From contig LR590464.1 in the NCBI GenBank assembly GCA_901472455.1, positions 682,001-746,000 on the forward strand: DNA of 64,000 bases, given 5' to 3'. The position numbers were made by a program, and so were the translations under genes. Positions 33,301 through 41,516 of this stretch are shown here, piece by piece; position 1 is the stretch's first letter, and every line of letters begins with the position of its first letter. The notes under the pieces are model-generated. The model saw nothing but the letters and a program-made list of their open reading frames with translations. It searched no databases and was not told where the DNA came from. Source of the DNA: Leclercia adecarboxylata (GTDB taxonomy: Bacteria; Pseudomonadota; Gammaproteobacteria; Enterobacterales; Enterobacteriaceae).

Positions 33301-34506
33301 ATGCTCTGGTTAATGACGATGGGACGCCGTCTGAACGGTGTTTATGCCGCCTTTTTAGTGGTGGCTTTTATGATGGGCATCGCCGGTGCGCTACAAGCCC
33401 CGACCCTGAGCCTGTTCCTGAGCCGTGAGGTGGGTGCCCAGCCATTCTGGGTAGGGATTTTTTACACCGTCAATGCCGTCGCCGGGATCCTGGTCAGTCT
33501 GTGGCTGGCGAAACGATCGGACAGCCAGGGCGATCGCCGCAAGCTGATCCTCTTTTGCTGCGCGATGGCGATTTGTAACGCGCTGCTGTTTGCCTTTAAC
33601 CGTCACTACCTGACCTTATTGACCTGCGGCGTGCTGCTGGCTTCGCTGGCCAATACCGCCATGCCGCAGCTGTTTGCCCTCGCGCGGGAATATGCCGACA
33701 GCTCGGCGCGTGAAGTGGTGATGTTCAGCTCGGTAATGCGTGCCCAGCTGTCGCTGGCGTGGGTTATCGGCCCGCCGCTGGCCTTTATGCTGGCGCTTAA
33801 CTATGGCTTTACCGTCATGTTCTCTATTGCGGCGGCCATTTTTGCTATCAGCCTGGGGCTAATCGCTTTCGCACTGCCGTCGGTTTCCCGGGTGGAATCA
33901 GCAAGTGCCGTACCGGTGACGCAGATCAGCGGCTGGAAAGACAAAAACGTCCGCCGGCTGTTTATCGCCTCTACCCTGATGTGGACCTGCAACACCATGT
34001 ACATCATCGACATGCCCCTGTGGATCAGCAGCGATCTGGGCTTACCGGATAAGCTGGCCGGGATCTTAATGGGTACCGCCGCCGGGCTGGAGATCCCGGC
34101 AATGATCCTTGCTGGCTATTACGTCAAATACTTTGGTAAGCGGCGGATGATGGTGATTGCGGTGGCGGCGGGCGTGCTGTTCTACTTTGGGCTGATCCTC
34201 TTTCACAGCCATGAAGCGTTACTTGCCCTGCAGCTGTTTAACGCGGTCTTTATCGGCATCGTCGCCGGGATTGGCATGCTCTGGTTCCAGGATCTAATGC
34301 CGGGGCGGGCAGGTTCAGCCACTACGCTGTTTACCAACAGTATTTCAACCGGCGTGATTCTTGCGGGGATTATTCAGGGGGCGCTGGTGCAAAGCTATGG
34401 TCATGCCGTGGTGTACTGGGTGATTGCAGCCATCTCGCTGGTGGCGCTGGTGCTGACCTGGCGGGTAAAAGAGAGTGAAATTCTGGAAGGCGGCTTCACG
34501 AAATGA
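33301..34506 (+). CDS. setA: Sugar efflux transporter SetA
   Basis: A major-facilitator sugar exporter of 401 residues that exports glucosides, lactose and analogues, and helps relieve sugar-phosphate stress. The start MLWLMTMGRRLNGVYAAFLV has AAAGGGA upstream. LWLAKRSDSQGDRRKL is the typical MFS loop 2-3 motif, and NTMYIIDMPLWISSDLGLPD and GRAGSATTLFTNSISTGVI are Set-family. About 12 membrane segments. Downstream in the ancestral order comes leuD; here the island intervenes. Confidence 0.96.
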   Translation: MLWLMTMGRRLNGVYAAFLVVAFMMGIAGALQAPTLSLFLSREVGAQPFWVGIFYTVNAVAGILVSLWLAKRSDSQGDRRKLILFCCAMAICNALLFAFNRHYLTLLTCGVLLASLANTAMPQLFALAREYADSSAREVVMFSSVMRAQLSLAWVIGPPLAFMLALNYGFTVMFSIAAAIFAISLGLIAFALPSVSRVESASAVPVTQISGWKDKNVRRLFIASTLMWTCNTMYIIDMPLWISSDLGLPDKLAGILMGTAAGLEIPAMILAGYYVKYFGKRRMMVIAVAAGVLFYFGLILFHSHEALLALQLFNAVFIGIVAGIGMLWFQDLMPGRAGSATTLFTNSISTGVILAGIIQGALVQSYGHAVVYWVIAAISLVALVLTWRVKESEILEGGFTK

Positions 34507-34546
34507 CGGCCGATTCTGACAGCAGGACGGAATACGAATAGAGTTC

Positions 34547-34631
34547 ACGCGGGTGCTTGAGGCTGTTTGCCTGAAGCATTGCTGGAAGGGTAAACAGAAG
34601 AAAGCCCCACTCAACATAACGTTGATGTGCA
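34547..34631 (+). ncRNA. 5' remnant of a hok-type toxin mRNA
   Basis: The stretch gggtgcttgaggctgtttgc, then a complementary gtaaacagaagaaagcccca, resembles the 5' end of hok-family mRNAs (GGTGCTTGAGGCTGTCTGCC ... GCAGACAGAGAAAAGCCCC). It is cut off by the left end of the IS element. The toxin part of such a locus reappears at 50506. This identification rests on remembered hok sequences and should be checked by alignment. Confidence 0.6.
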
Positions 34632-34674
34632 TGCACTGCACCCATTTAGTTGGACTCTCAAACTGGAGAGTCCT

Positions 34675-35184
34675 ATGCCCGGACGTAAATATACCCTCGA
34701 AGAACGCCTTGCAGTCGTTATGCACTATCTTGCTGGCGATGAAGGCTATCGGTTAACTTCAGCCCGTTTCAACGTTCCCAGAACCCAGGTAAGAATCTGG
34801 GTTGCAGCCTATGATGCTTATGGTGAAGAGGGATTAAAGCCCAGAGATAAGGGCGTATCCATCGATCCTGAAATCAGAATTGAAGCTGTGAAAGCCGTGC
34901 TTTCCGGACAGATCTCCCTTACCCAGGCCGCGACTAAATTCAATGTTGCTGGTGCATCATCTGTCGCCAAATGGGTAAAAGTGTTCAATGAGCATGGTGA
35001 AGAAGGGCTTCGAGCACTCAAGGTAGGCACAAAAAGGGTATCTTACATGGCTGAACACCCTGAACTTATTGAAGCCGCAGAGGAACGATCAAAAGAGCAA
35101 CGGATTCATGAGCTGGAAAGGAAGGTCAAACGTCTGGAATTACGGATAGTTTATCTACAAAAGCTGAAAGCCTTAGTTCGGTAA
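34675..35184 (+). CDS. IS150-like OrfA (helix-turn-helix protein)
   Basis: A 169-residue DNA-binding protein of an IS3-family element. It has two helix-turn-helix parts (RLTSARFNVPRTQVRIWVAA and SLTQAATKFNVAGASSVAKW) and ends in a leucine-zipper-like coiled coil (RIHELERKVKRLELRIVYLQ). The layout and wording (EERLAVVMHY, ARFNVPRTQVR) are those of IS150 OrfA. Translation is expected to slip back one base near the end to make OrfAB. Confidence 0.92.
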   Translation: MPGRKYTLEERLAVVMHYLAGDEGYRLTSARFNVPRTQVRIWVAAYDAYGEEGLKPRDKGVSIDPEIRIEAVKAVLSGQISLTQAATKFNVAGASSVAKWVKVFNEHGEEGLRALKVGTKRVSYMAEHPELIEAAEERSKEQRIHELERKVKRLELRIVYLQKLKALVR

Positions 35185-36044
35185 GAGATAAGGTTCTCGT
35201 TGTTGACGAACTAAGGCAGCATTATCCGCTTGACCAGCTGCTGAGTATTGCCCGGATACCCAGAAGCACGTTTTACTATCATCTTAAGGCACTTAAGTCT
35301 CCTGGAAAATACGATGCAATAAATCGTCGAATCAGTGAGATATATGATGAAAACCAGGGTCGATATGGTTATCGACGGATAACGCTGGCGCTCAGAAGAG
35401 AGGGGGGCGTGATCAACCACAAAGCGGTCCAGCGCCTGATGAATGCTCTTGACCTTAAAGCAGCTATCAAAGTAAAGCGTTACACCTCATGGCGTGGCGA
35501 ACGGGGAAGTGCTGCTGCCAATATCATGCAACGAAACTTCAAAGCCAGCCGGCCTAATGAAAAATGGGTCACAGACGTCATCGAGTTTGCTGTCAATGGC
35601 CGGAAACTCTATCTTTCTCCGATCATCGATCTCTTCAATAACGAAGTCATTTCATACAGTATTTCGGAACGCCCAACCATGCCGATGATTGACGACATGT
35701 TGATTAAGGCATTTGCCAGAATGGAGGCAAACAGCAAACCAGTACTTCATTCAGATCAGGGCTGGCAATACCGGCATCGATGGTATCAGTATCAGTTGCG
35801 TGAGTTTGGGGTTTTGCAAAGCATGTCCCGTAAAGGAAACTGTCTGGATAATGCCTGTGCAGAATGCTTTTTCGGGACCTTAAAATCTGAATGCTTTTAC
35901 ACCCGTAAATTCAACGATGTTGACGAACTGAAGATCGTTCTTGAGGAGTACATTCATTACTACAACACCCGGCGAATCAGCCTTAAATTTAACGGCCTCA
36001 GCCCGGTTGAATATCGCCTGAAAACCTATCCGCTACGAATTTGA
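35163..36044 (+). CDS. IS150-like OrfB (DDE integrase, made as OrfAB fusion)
   Basis: The catalytic half of the transposase, in the -1 frame relative to OrfA. The frame is open from 35163 (AESLSSVRDKVLVVDELRQ) through the stop at 36044. There is an HTH_21 region (RYGYRRITLALRREGGVINH). The DDE triad is in WVTDVIEF (first D), HSDQGWQYRH (second D) and NACAECFFGTLKSE (E). A slip on caaaag at 35158-35163 would fuse it to OrfA. The catalytic parts are intact, so it could act in trans on related ends. Confidence 0.92.
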   Translation, partial: AESLSSVRDKVLVVDELRQHYPLDQLLSIARIPRSTFYYHLKALKSPGKYDAINRRISEIYDENQGRYGYRRITLALRREGGVINHKAVQRLMNALDLKAAIKVKRYTSWRGERGSAAANIMQRNFKASRPNEKWVTDVIEFAVNGRKLYLSPIIDLFNNEVISYSISERPTMPMIDDMLIKAFARMEANSKPVLHSDQGWQYRHRWYQYQLREFGVLQSMSRKGNCLDNACAECFFGTLKSECFYTRKFNDVDELKIVLEEYIHYYNTRRISLKFNGLSPVEYRLKTYPLRI

Positions 36045-36371
36045 TATGGTGATTTTCATCAAGGAAGCATCATAAATAAAATTATGATAAGGCGTAATCA
36101 GCTTGCGCAGGATTTTTACATTTTTGATGATAGTGTTAAGGATATCATCCAGTTATCAAGCCTGCTCAATATCTGAAATGAATAGGGTATAGGTCCGCTA
36201 TGAGCGACAAGCGGAAATCCGCCTGGTGTTAGAGATATGCTGTGAGCGATGGCCGACTCTGCTCATCAGAAGGTTAAATGTTACTTGCAAACATTACAGG
36301 GCATTGATTTTGCAAAACTATGCCTCTTAAAATTCAATTGGTTGTTTTATTTGCTCACTTGCTGAATATGC
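36045..36371. other. Island intergenic region with a decayed GTCCGC dyad
   Basis: 327 bases, AT-rich at both ends, without a recognisable gene. At 36191-36220 lies aggtccgctatgagcgacaa + gcggaaatcc, one copy of a dyad family repeated in this island. The promoter for the sulfatase should lie after it. Confidence 0.5.
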
Positions 36372-38348
36372 TTGCCTGGTTATATTTATTCATGTTCCCC
36401 GCCGTTAATTCTATTTCTTGAAATTTTTTCAGCCAGCGCACTCGCAGCAGAAGCACCGAAAGAGGCTGCCGCCGCCACACAACAGGCCAATAACGCCCTG
36501 TTCAGCCAGCTGCCTTTCTCCGATAACACCGACTTTACCGATGCCCACAAAGGCTTTATCGCCGCACTCCCCGCAGAGGTAATCAAAGGCGAACAGGGCA
36601 ACGTAGTCTGGGATCCGCAGCAGTACGCTTTTATTAAAGAGGGCGATAAAGCGCCGGATACCGTCAACCCCAGCTTATGGCGGCAGGCGCAGTTGATTAA
36701 TATCAGCGGCCTGTTTGAGGTGACGGACGGGGTGTATCAGATCCGTAACCTCGACCTGTCGAACATGACCATTATTGAAGGCGCCACCGGCGTGACCGTG
36801 GTCGACCCGCTGGTCTCGGCGGAAACGGCAAAAGTCGGGATGGATCTCTACTTTAAAAACCGCGGCCAGAAACCGGTGGTGGCGGTGATCTACACCCACA
36901 GCCACGTTGACCACTACGGCGGCGTGCGCGGCGTGGTGAATGAGGCCGACGTCAAGGCCGGTAAGGTGAAAATCTATGCCCCGGCCGGCTTTATGGAAGC
37001 AGCGGTGGCAGAAAACATTATGGCCGGGAACGTGATGAGCCGTCGCGCGAGCTATATGTACGGCAACCTTCTGAAACCGGATGCCAAAGGCCTGGTCGGT
37101 GCCGGGCTGGGTACCACCACCTCCGCCGGGACCGTTACCCTGCTTGCCCCAACCAATATCATCGAAAAGGATGGTCAAAAAGAGACCATCGACGGTCTGA
37201 CCTATGACTTTATGTTGGCACCAGGCTCAGAAGCGCCCTCTGAAATGCTCTGGTATATCGAAGAGAAAAAACTGATTGAATCCGCCGAGGACGTGACCCA
37301 TACCCTGCATAACACCTACTCCCTGCGCGGTGCCAAAATCCGCGAGCCGCTGCCGTGGTCGAAATACATCAACGAAGCCATTGTGCGCTGGGGTGATAAA
37401 GCCGAGATCCTGATGGCCCAGCACCACTGGCCGACCTGGGGCAATGAAAACGTCAATAAACTGCTGAAGAGCCAGCGCGACCTGTACCGTTACATCAACG
37501 ACCAGACCCTGCGCATGGCGAACCAGGGCCTGACCCGGGACGAAATCGCCGTCAACTTTAAACTGCCGGATTCGCTGGCGCACACCTGGGCCAACCGGGG
37601 TTACTACGGCTCGGTGAGCCACGACGTGAAAGCCACCTACGTGCTGTATCTCGGCTGGTTTGACGGCAACCCGGCCACCCTGGATGAACTGCCGCCGGAA
37701 GAGGCCGCGAAGAAATTCGTTGACTACATGGGCGGCGCGGACGCCATTCTGCAGAAGGCCAAAACCGACTTCGACCAGGGTAACTATCGCTGGGTGGCGC
37801 AGGTGGTGAGCAAAGTGGTGTTTGCCGATCCAAACAACCAGGCGGCCCGCAACCTGGAGGCGGACGCGCTGGAGCAACTGGGTCATCAGGCCGAATCGGG
37901 CCCGTGGCGTAACTTCTACCTCACCGGCGCACAGGAACTGCGTAACGGCGTGGTGAAAGGCCCGACCCCTAACACCGCCAGCCCGGATACGGTGCGGGCG
38001 ATGACTCCAGAGATGTTCTTCGACTATCTGGCGGTGCACATCAACGGCGAGAAGGCCGGGACGGCGAAATCGGTGTTTAACATCGATCTTGGCAGCGACG
38101 GCGGTAAGTACAAGCTTGAGCTGGAAAACGGAGTGCTGAACCACACCGCCAACGCCGAAGCGACCGATGCTGACGCCACCATTACCCTGAATCGCGACAC
38201 CCTGAACAAAATCATCCTCAAGGAAACCACACTGAAACAGGCCGAGGAGAACGGCGCGGTGAAAGTGACCGGTGACGGGACAAAACTTGATGCCATGCTG
38301 GGATATATGGATAAATTTGAGTTCTGGTTCAATATCGTGACACCGTAA
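36372..38348 (+). CDS. Periplasmic alkyl sulfatase (SdsA1/YjcS family)
   Basis: A 658-residue metallo-beta-lactamase-fold sulfatase that hydrolyses primary alkyl sulfates such as dodecyl sulfate to alcohol and sulfate. The N-terminus is signal-like (LILFLEIFSASALA before AEAPKE). The zinc motif THSHVDHYGG is near residue 175, with other ligands in APGSEAPSEM and ESAEDVTHTLHNTYSLRGAK. A dimerisation helical region (NRGYYGSVSHDVKATYVLYL, QLGHQAESGPWRNFYLTGAQ) and a C-terminal SCP2-like lipid-binding domain (EMFFDYLAVHINGEKAG to the end) follow. The length matches Pseudomonas SdsA1 and E. coli YjcS. The start codon is uncertain: a poor RBS precedes 36372. It is unbroken and next to the IS. Confidence 0.9.
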   Translation: MPGYIYSCSPPLILFLEIFSASALAAEAPKEAAAATQQANNALFSQLPFSDNTDFTDAHKGFIAALPAEVIKGEQGNVVWDPQQYAFIKEGDKAPDTVNPSLWRQAQLINISGLFEVTDGVYQIRNLDLSNMTIIEGATGVTVVDPLVSAETAKVGMDLYFKNRGQKPVVAVIYTHSHVDHYGGVRGVVNEADVKAGKVKIYAPAGFMEAAVAENIMAGNVMSRRASYMYGNLLKPDAKGLVGAGLGTTTSAGTVTLLAPTNIIEKDGQKETIDGLTYDFMLAPGSEAPSEMLWYIEEKKLIESAEDVTHTLHNTYSLRGAKIREPLPWSKYINEAIVRWGDKAEILMAQHHWPTWGNENVNKLLKSQRDLYRYINDQTLRMANQGLTRDEIAVNFKLPDSLAHTWANRGYYGSVSHDVKATYVLYLGWFDGNPATLDELPPEEAAKKFVDYMGGADAILQKAKTDFDQGNYRWVAQVVSKVVFADPNNQAARNLEADALEQLGHQAESGPWRNFYLTGAQELRNGVVKGPTPNTASPDTVRAMTPEMFFDYLAVHINGEKAGTAKSVFNIDLGSDGGKYKLELENGVLNHTANAEATDADATITLNRDTLNKIILKETTLKQAEENGAVKVTGDGTKLDAMLGYMDKFEFWFNIVTP

Positions 38349-38355
38349 GTTATAT

Positions 38356-38384
38356 CCCTGCAGGCTTCACTTTAGCCTGCGGGG
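38356..38384 (+). terminator. Stem-loop after the alkyl sulfatase gene
   Basis: CCCTGCAGGC / GCCTGCGGGG (38356-38365 and 38375-38384), 8 bases after the stop. No T run follows, so termination is uncertain. Confidence 0.5.
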
Positions 38385-38398
38385 AATTAATACCAGTA

Positions 38399-38471
38399 AC
38401 GTCCGCTACTGGCACCAGGCGGACATATTCACGGTGTTACAGGTCGACTATGAGCGAAAAGCAGAATTCAG
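38399..38471. repeat. Two adjacent GTCCGC dyad repeats
   Basis: First acgtccgctactggcaccag + gcggacata (38399-38427), then aggtcgactatgagcgaaaa + gcagaattc (38441-38469). These are two versions of the dyad family seen also at 36191, 44921, 48981 and 49436. Confidence 0.6.
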
Positions 38472-38582
38472 ATATCAAGATGGAGGCGGGGACTTAAAGC
38501 AAAGATAACATGGCTGCGTAACCGGGTTTGCCCGGTAGCGGTTTTTCAGCCGGAATTAGCGAAGACAGGCGCCAGGTTCATA

Positions 38583-38613
38583 CAAAACAGCACGGCCTCT
38601 GGCCGCGCTGTTT
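38583..38613 (-). terminator. Terminator of the secreted esterase gene
   Basis: On the minus strand AACAGCGCGGCC-AGA-GGCCGTGCTGTT ends in TTTTG, 17 bases past the stop. Confidence 0.8.
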
Positions 38614-38629
38614 ATACCTTATGCGGATA

Positions 38630-39649
38630 TTATTTCAGGTGGTTCTGCAGCGCTGCGCCCGCCTGCTCCAGCGCTGTTCTGACAGTGGGCTCCTGACTTA
38701 ACGGGTTCAGCAGCCCGTAGTCATGGATCATGCCGTTGTAGCGTGTCACGGTCACAGGCACGCCGGCGGCATCGAGCTTGCGACCGAACGCTTCACCTTC
38801 GTCACGCAGAACATCCAGTTCCGCTGTCTGGATTAAGGTTTGCGGGAAACCTTTCAGCTGTTCCGTGGTGGCCCGCAGTGGCGAGGCAAGAATATTATTA
38901 CGGTCTGACGCGTTAGTGGTGTAGTTATCCCAGAACCATTTCATCATGTTTTTCGTCAGGAAATAGCCGTTTTCATACTGGTTATAGGATGTGCTGTCAA
39001 AATTCGCATCCGTTACCGGCCACAGCATCACGTTATAACGGATCTTCGGTCCGTTAAACTGTTTAGCCTGCAGCGCCACAGAGGCCACCATATTCCCCCC
39101 GACGCTGTTACCGACCAGGCCCAGACGGCTGCCATCGACGCCAATTTCCTGACCGTGTTCAGCCACCCATTTGGTTGCTTCATACGCCTGGTTAATCGCG
39201 ACAGGGAAGTGGGCCTCCGGTGACGGCGTGTAGTCCACATATACCGCCGCAGCGCCGGATGAACGAACCAGGTCCCGGATCAGACGTTCATGGGTCGGGA
39301 AATCTCCCAGCACCCAGCCGCCACCATGGAAGAACATGAATACAGGAAGGGTGCCGGTCGCGTTGTCCGGTTTCACGATTTTCAGTTTAATGGATTGCCC
39401 GTTTACCGTGATGATTTTTTCTGCAACCTGCGCAGATGGCAGCGTAACGCCCTTCTGTGCCCGATCAGCACCTGACGGGCCTCCCTGCGGGGTCATCTGT
39501 TCCATAGGCTTGCCGTCACCGGCGTTCAGCACGTTGAGAAATGCCTGCACGCCGGCTGTGGGAGCAGGAAGGTTAACTGGTTTTTCGGAAGCCACAGCGG
39601 TGGCGGATGCGAAAAGAGCAGAAGTCAGGACAGCTGATACGGTTTTCAT
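38630..39649 (-). CDS. Secreted alpha/beta hydrolase (esterase, HSL-type)
   Basis: A 339-residue esterase or lipase of the hormone-sensitive-lipase (Abhydrolase_3) family. It has a Sec signal peptide (MKTVSAVLTSALFASATAVA), the oxyanion-hole motif HGGGW at residues 108-112, the nucleophile Ser182 in GNSVGG, the acid Asp279 in ELDVLRDEGEAF, and His309 in GMIHDYG. The substrate is unknown; the family takes short acyl esters. The start at 39649 is supported by the signal sequence. An OhrR-like regulator lies upstream, and a 38-base repeat with a palindrome lies in front of both genes, suggesting control by that regulator. Unbroken. Confidence 0.9.
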   Translation of the reverse strand: MKTVSAVLTSALFASATAVASEKPVNLPAPTAGVQAFLNVLNAGDGKPMEQMTPQGGPSGADRAQKGVTLPSAQVAEKIITVNGQSIKLKIVKPDNATGTLPVFMFFHGGGWVLGDFPTHERLIRDLVRSSGAAAVYVDYTPSPEAHFPVAINQAYEATKWVAEHGQEIGVDGSRLGLVGNSVGGNMVASVALQAKQFNGPKIRYNVMLWPVTDANFDSTSYNQYENGYFLTKNMMKWFWDNYTTNASDRNNILASPLRATTEQLKGFPQTLIQTAELDVLRDEGEAFGRKLDAAGVPVTVTRYNGMIHDYGLLNPLSQEPTVRTALEQAGAALQNHLK

Positions 39650-39732
39650 GATTAAGCCTCGTTAGATGTGTGTTGATTGTATGATTCGGTTGAGTGCCGG
39701 TTGTTGATGGCACTTGCCTTGTGTAGATAATA

Positions 39733-39770
39733 CTTGCACGCAATATTCTTTCGGTCAAACATTATTTAAA
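39733..39770. promoter_or_regulatory. Putative MarR/OhrR operator repeat, copy 1 (esterase side)
   Basis: cttgcacgcaatattctttc... to attatttaaa aligns without gaps to 40403-40440, with most positions identical. It includes the near-palindrome TTGCACGCAA, 84 bases before the esterase start. Confidence 0.6.
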
Positions 39771-40020
39771 TAACTTTTTCTGAATATCCTGGCCTTCAGT
39801 TAATTAAGTGTTTAAAAACAGTTAATTAGAAGATACTGCATTTTGTTATCCTGATTTACCTGCTGATCCGCTCTGCCGCCAGCTGCCTCTCTTCACAACC
39901 AGTGTTCTGCTAACTGCCCTGCGGCTGGCCGGTCTTAGGGCTGGCTCAGTCAATACGGTTCTGCGCAGTTTCGTTGAAAACCGGACGTTCCTTGCTATCT
40001 CTCCTCAAGACATGTGGCGT

Positions 40021-40135
40021 ATTAACCGACACAGACCCGGGGCAGGTAATCCCTTGTCTGCCTGGCTGACGTCTGAGCGAGTGGTCTCTCGTTTATGTTG
40101 AATATAAAAGTAAACGATCACTTATATAAATACAA
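40021..40135 (-). repeat. Inverted copy of the aldehyde dehydrogenase promoter region
   Basis: The complement of 40101-40135 matches 41370-41404 at about 31 of 35 bases. The complement of 40021-40063 matches 41447-41489 at roughly 36 of 43. The copy faces away from the ALDH gene, towards 39.9 kb, where no gene is now found. Confidence 0.7.
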
Positions 40136-40402
40136 TGATTTTTTATGTGCTTTTTTCGGGTGTTATGTGAATGACGTCGCTGGCGTTCATGAGAAGGGGT
40201 CAGTAAGCATGAGATAATCACGGTATTCAAAGAAATGCCCGGCCCTCGCTGCTGAGCAGAAAACAAACCGGTTGCCCGGAAAATGCCTCAGGGAGAATGC
40301 AAATAAGGCAAAATTCAGGACATCTGGTCCGGCTTTTTATGACCGGCCTTGGTAAAATTATGCGCATCGCCTTGTTACCGGCATTTAACTTTTGCGAATT
40401 TA
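40136..40402. other. Non-coding stretch between repeats
   Basis: Part of the 825-base gap between the esterase start (39649) and the MarR start (40475). No gene or RNA is recognised here. The segment 39771-40020 likewise holds only short meaningless frames. Confidence 0.4.
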
Positions 40403-40440
40403 GCTTGCATGCAATATTCTTTATTGCAGATATTATTTAA
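40403..40440. promoter_or_regulatory. Putative MarR/OhrR operator repeat, copy 2 (regulator side)
   Basis: cttgcatgcaatattcttta... to attatttaa contains the perfect palindrome TTGCATGCAA and the inverted repeat GCAATA-ttcttt-ATTGC. It lies 34 bases before the regulator start, where it would give autoregulation. Confidence 0.65.
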
Positions 40441-40474
40441 AACAATTCTGGTATCTTTGCATGGAGATAATTAA

Positions 40475-40897
40475 ATGCAAAAAAACAGCATCTTAGAGGA
40501 AAAGCTATGCTTTTCTTTGTATTCGGTAACAAACGCGCTAATCCGCCAGTATCGGCCCTTGCTGAAAGAGTTTGACCTGACCTACCCACAGTTTGTCGTG
40601 CTTATGGCCCTTTACGAGCAGGACAATATCCCGTTACGGGCGCTTGGCCAGAAGACATTATTTGACTCGGGAACGCTGACGCCGCTTGTACAAAAACTTG
40701 AGGCGAAGGGGTTTCTGAAAAGGATGGCTGTCGCCGGAGATGAAAGGATGAAAAATGTCGTTCTTACTGAAAAGGCGAATGAGATGAAAGAGGCTCTGCT
40801 GGATCTGCCTGGTAAGATGAGATGTACCATGCAGATGAACGATGAAGAGTTAAATCTGCTTCGGCAACTGTCGGCTAGTCTGCTGAAAGACTTGTAA
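40475..40897 (+). CDS. MarR-family, OhrR-like redox regulator
   Basis: A 140-residue winged-helix repressor. The N-terminal LCFSLYSVTNALIRQYRPLL followed by FDLTYPQFVVLMALYE is the OhrR pattern, with the peroxide-sensing Cys near residue 12. The wing region is TLFDSGTLTPLVQKLEAKGF and RKNVV-like DERMKNVVLTEKA. The start at 40475 is preceded by GGAGA. OhrR proteins normally control the peroxidase Ohr, which is absent here; the nearest likely target is the secreted esterase. The gene is unbroken. Confidence 0.88.
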   Translation: MQKNSILEEKLCFSLYSVTNALIRQYRPLLKEFDLTYPQFVVLMALYEQDNIPLRALGQKTLFDSGTLTPLVQKLEAKGFLKRMAVAGDERMKNVVLTEKANEMKEALLDLPGKMRCTMQMNDEELNLLRQLSASLLKDL

Positions 40898-41516
40898 GGC
40901 TTAGTGCCGGTGTGGCATGGACGGGAAGCACAGTCCGGCAATTCAGCGGTACACCAGAAGATTGCGGCAGCCGTCCATTTTTCCCGGAGGGAATTGCTCT
41001 GACGCAGAGCAACAGCGATGGCCGGAGCAGTGTCAAAAATGTTATGAGCGGCGGGGTGAAGGATGCATCCTGATTCCCCGTCATGAATGGGACGGAAATT
41101 CGGGATCCCCGGCCGGATTTAAGCCTTGTACTCGCAGAATGCATGCTCTTTTTGAGCATGATTTCCTCGTTTGAACCTAGTAAAAATTTCGCTTACTCAA
41201 AGATTCACATTTGGGGCAGTTACAGCCCATCTGTACCGGGCGGCAAAAGATTTGAGCTGCCGCCCCAGGGCGATGCGTATTCGTTCCATGACCATCTATC
41301 CTCGCCAGGACGAGTCCCGTCCACGCCAGCAGTGTTAATCCCATAATATCTGAGCGCTGTAAAATAACGTTGCATTTATATAAATGATCACTTACTTTTA
41401 TATTTGTCGCGACGCAAACGGGCAGCTTTTAGCTTCGGCGTCAACTAGGCAGACAAGGGATTACCCGCACCGTGTCTGCATCGTTCAATCCGCGGGATAC
41501 CCGGAAAGGAAATATC
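40898..41516. other. Gap with ALDH promoter region
   Basis: 619 bases without a supported gene. 40900-41345 holds only short frames with no family likeness and may be decayed coding DNA. 41370-41489 is the promoter/operator block that has an inverted copy at 40021-40135. It includes the palindrome ATTTATATAAAT and TGATCACTTACTTTTATATT, a likely TetR operator region. Confidence 0.5.

Larger units (their letters stand above)
34632..36044 (+). mobile_element. IS3-family (IS150-group) element, left part with transposase
   Basis: The left end TGCACTGCACCCATTTAGTT with GGAC (34632-34655) has the IS3-family terminal form. Two overlapping frames encode OrfA and the OrfB integrase. No right terminal repeat is found after the orfB stop at 36044; the next bases are AT-rich island DNA. 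A matching right end lies 14.4 kb away at 50482-50505. The element is therefore truncated or has been invaded at its 3' end. Confidence 0.85.

Noticed and set aside
39850-40100. Remnant gene between the esterase and the inverted promoter copy
   Set aside because: Short frames on both strands gave no family likeness that I could support.
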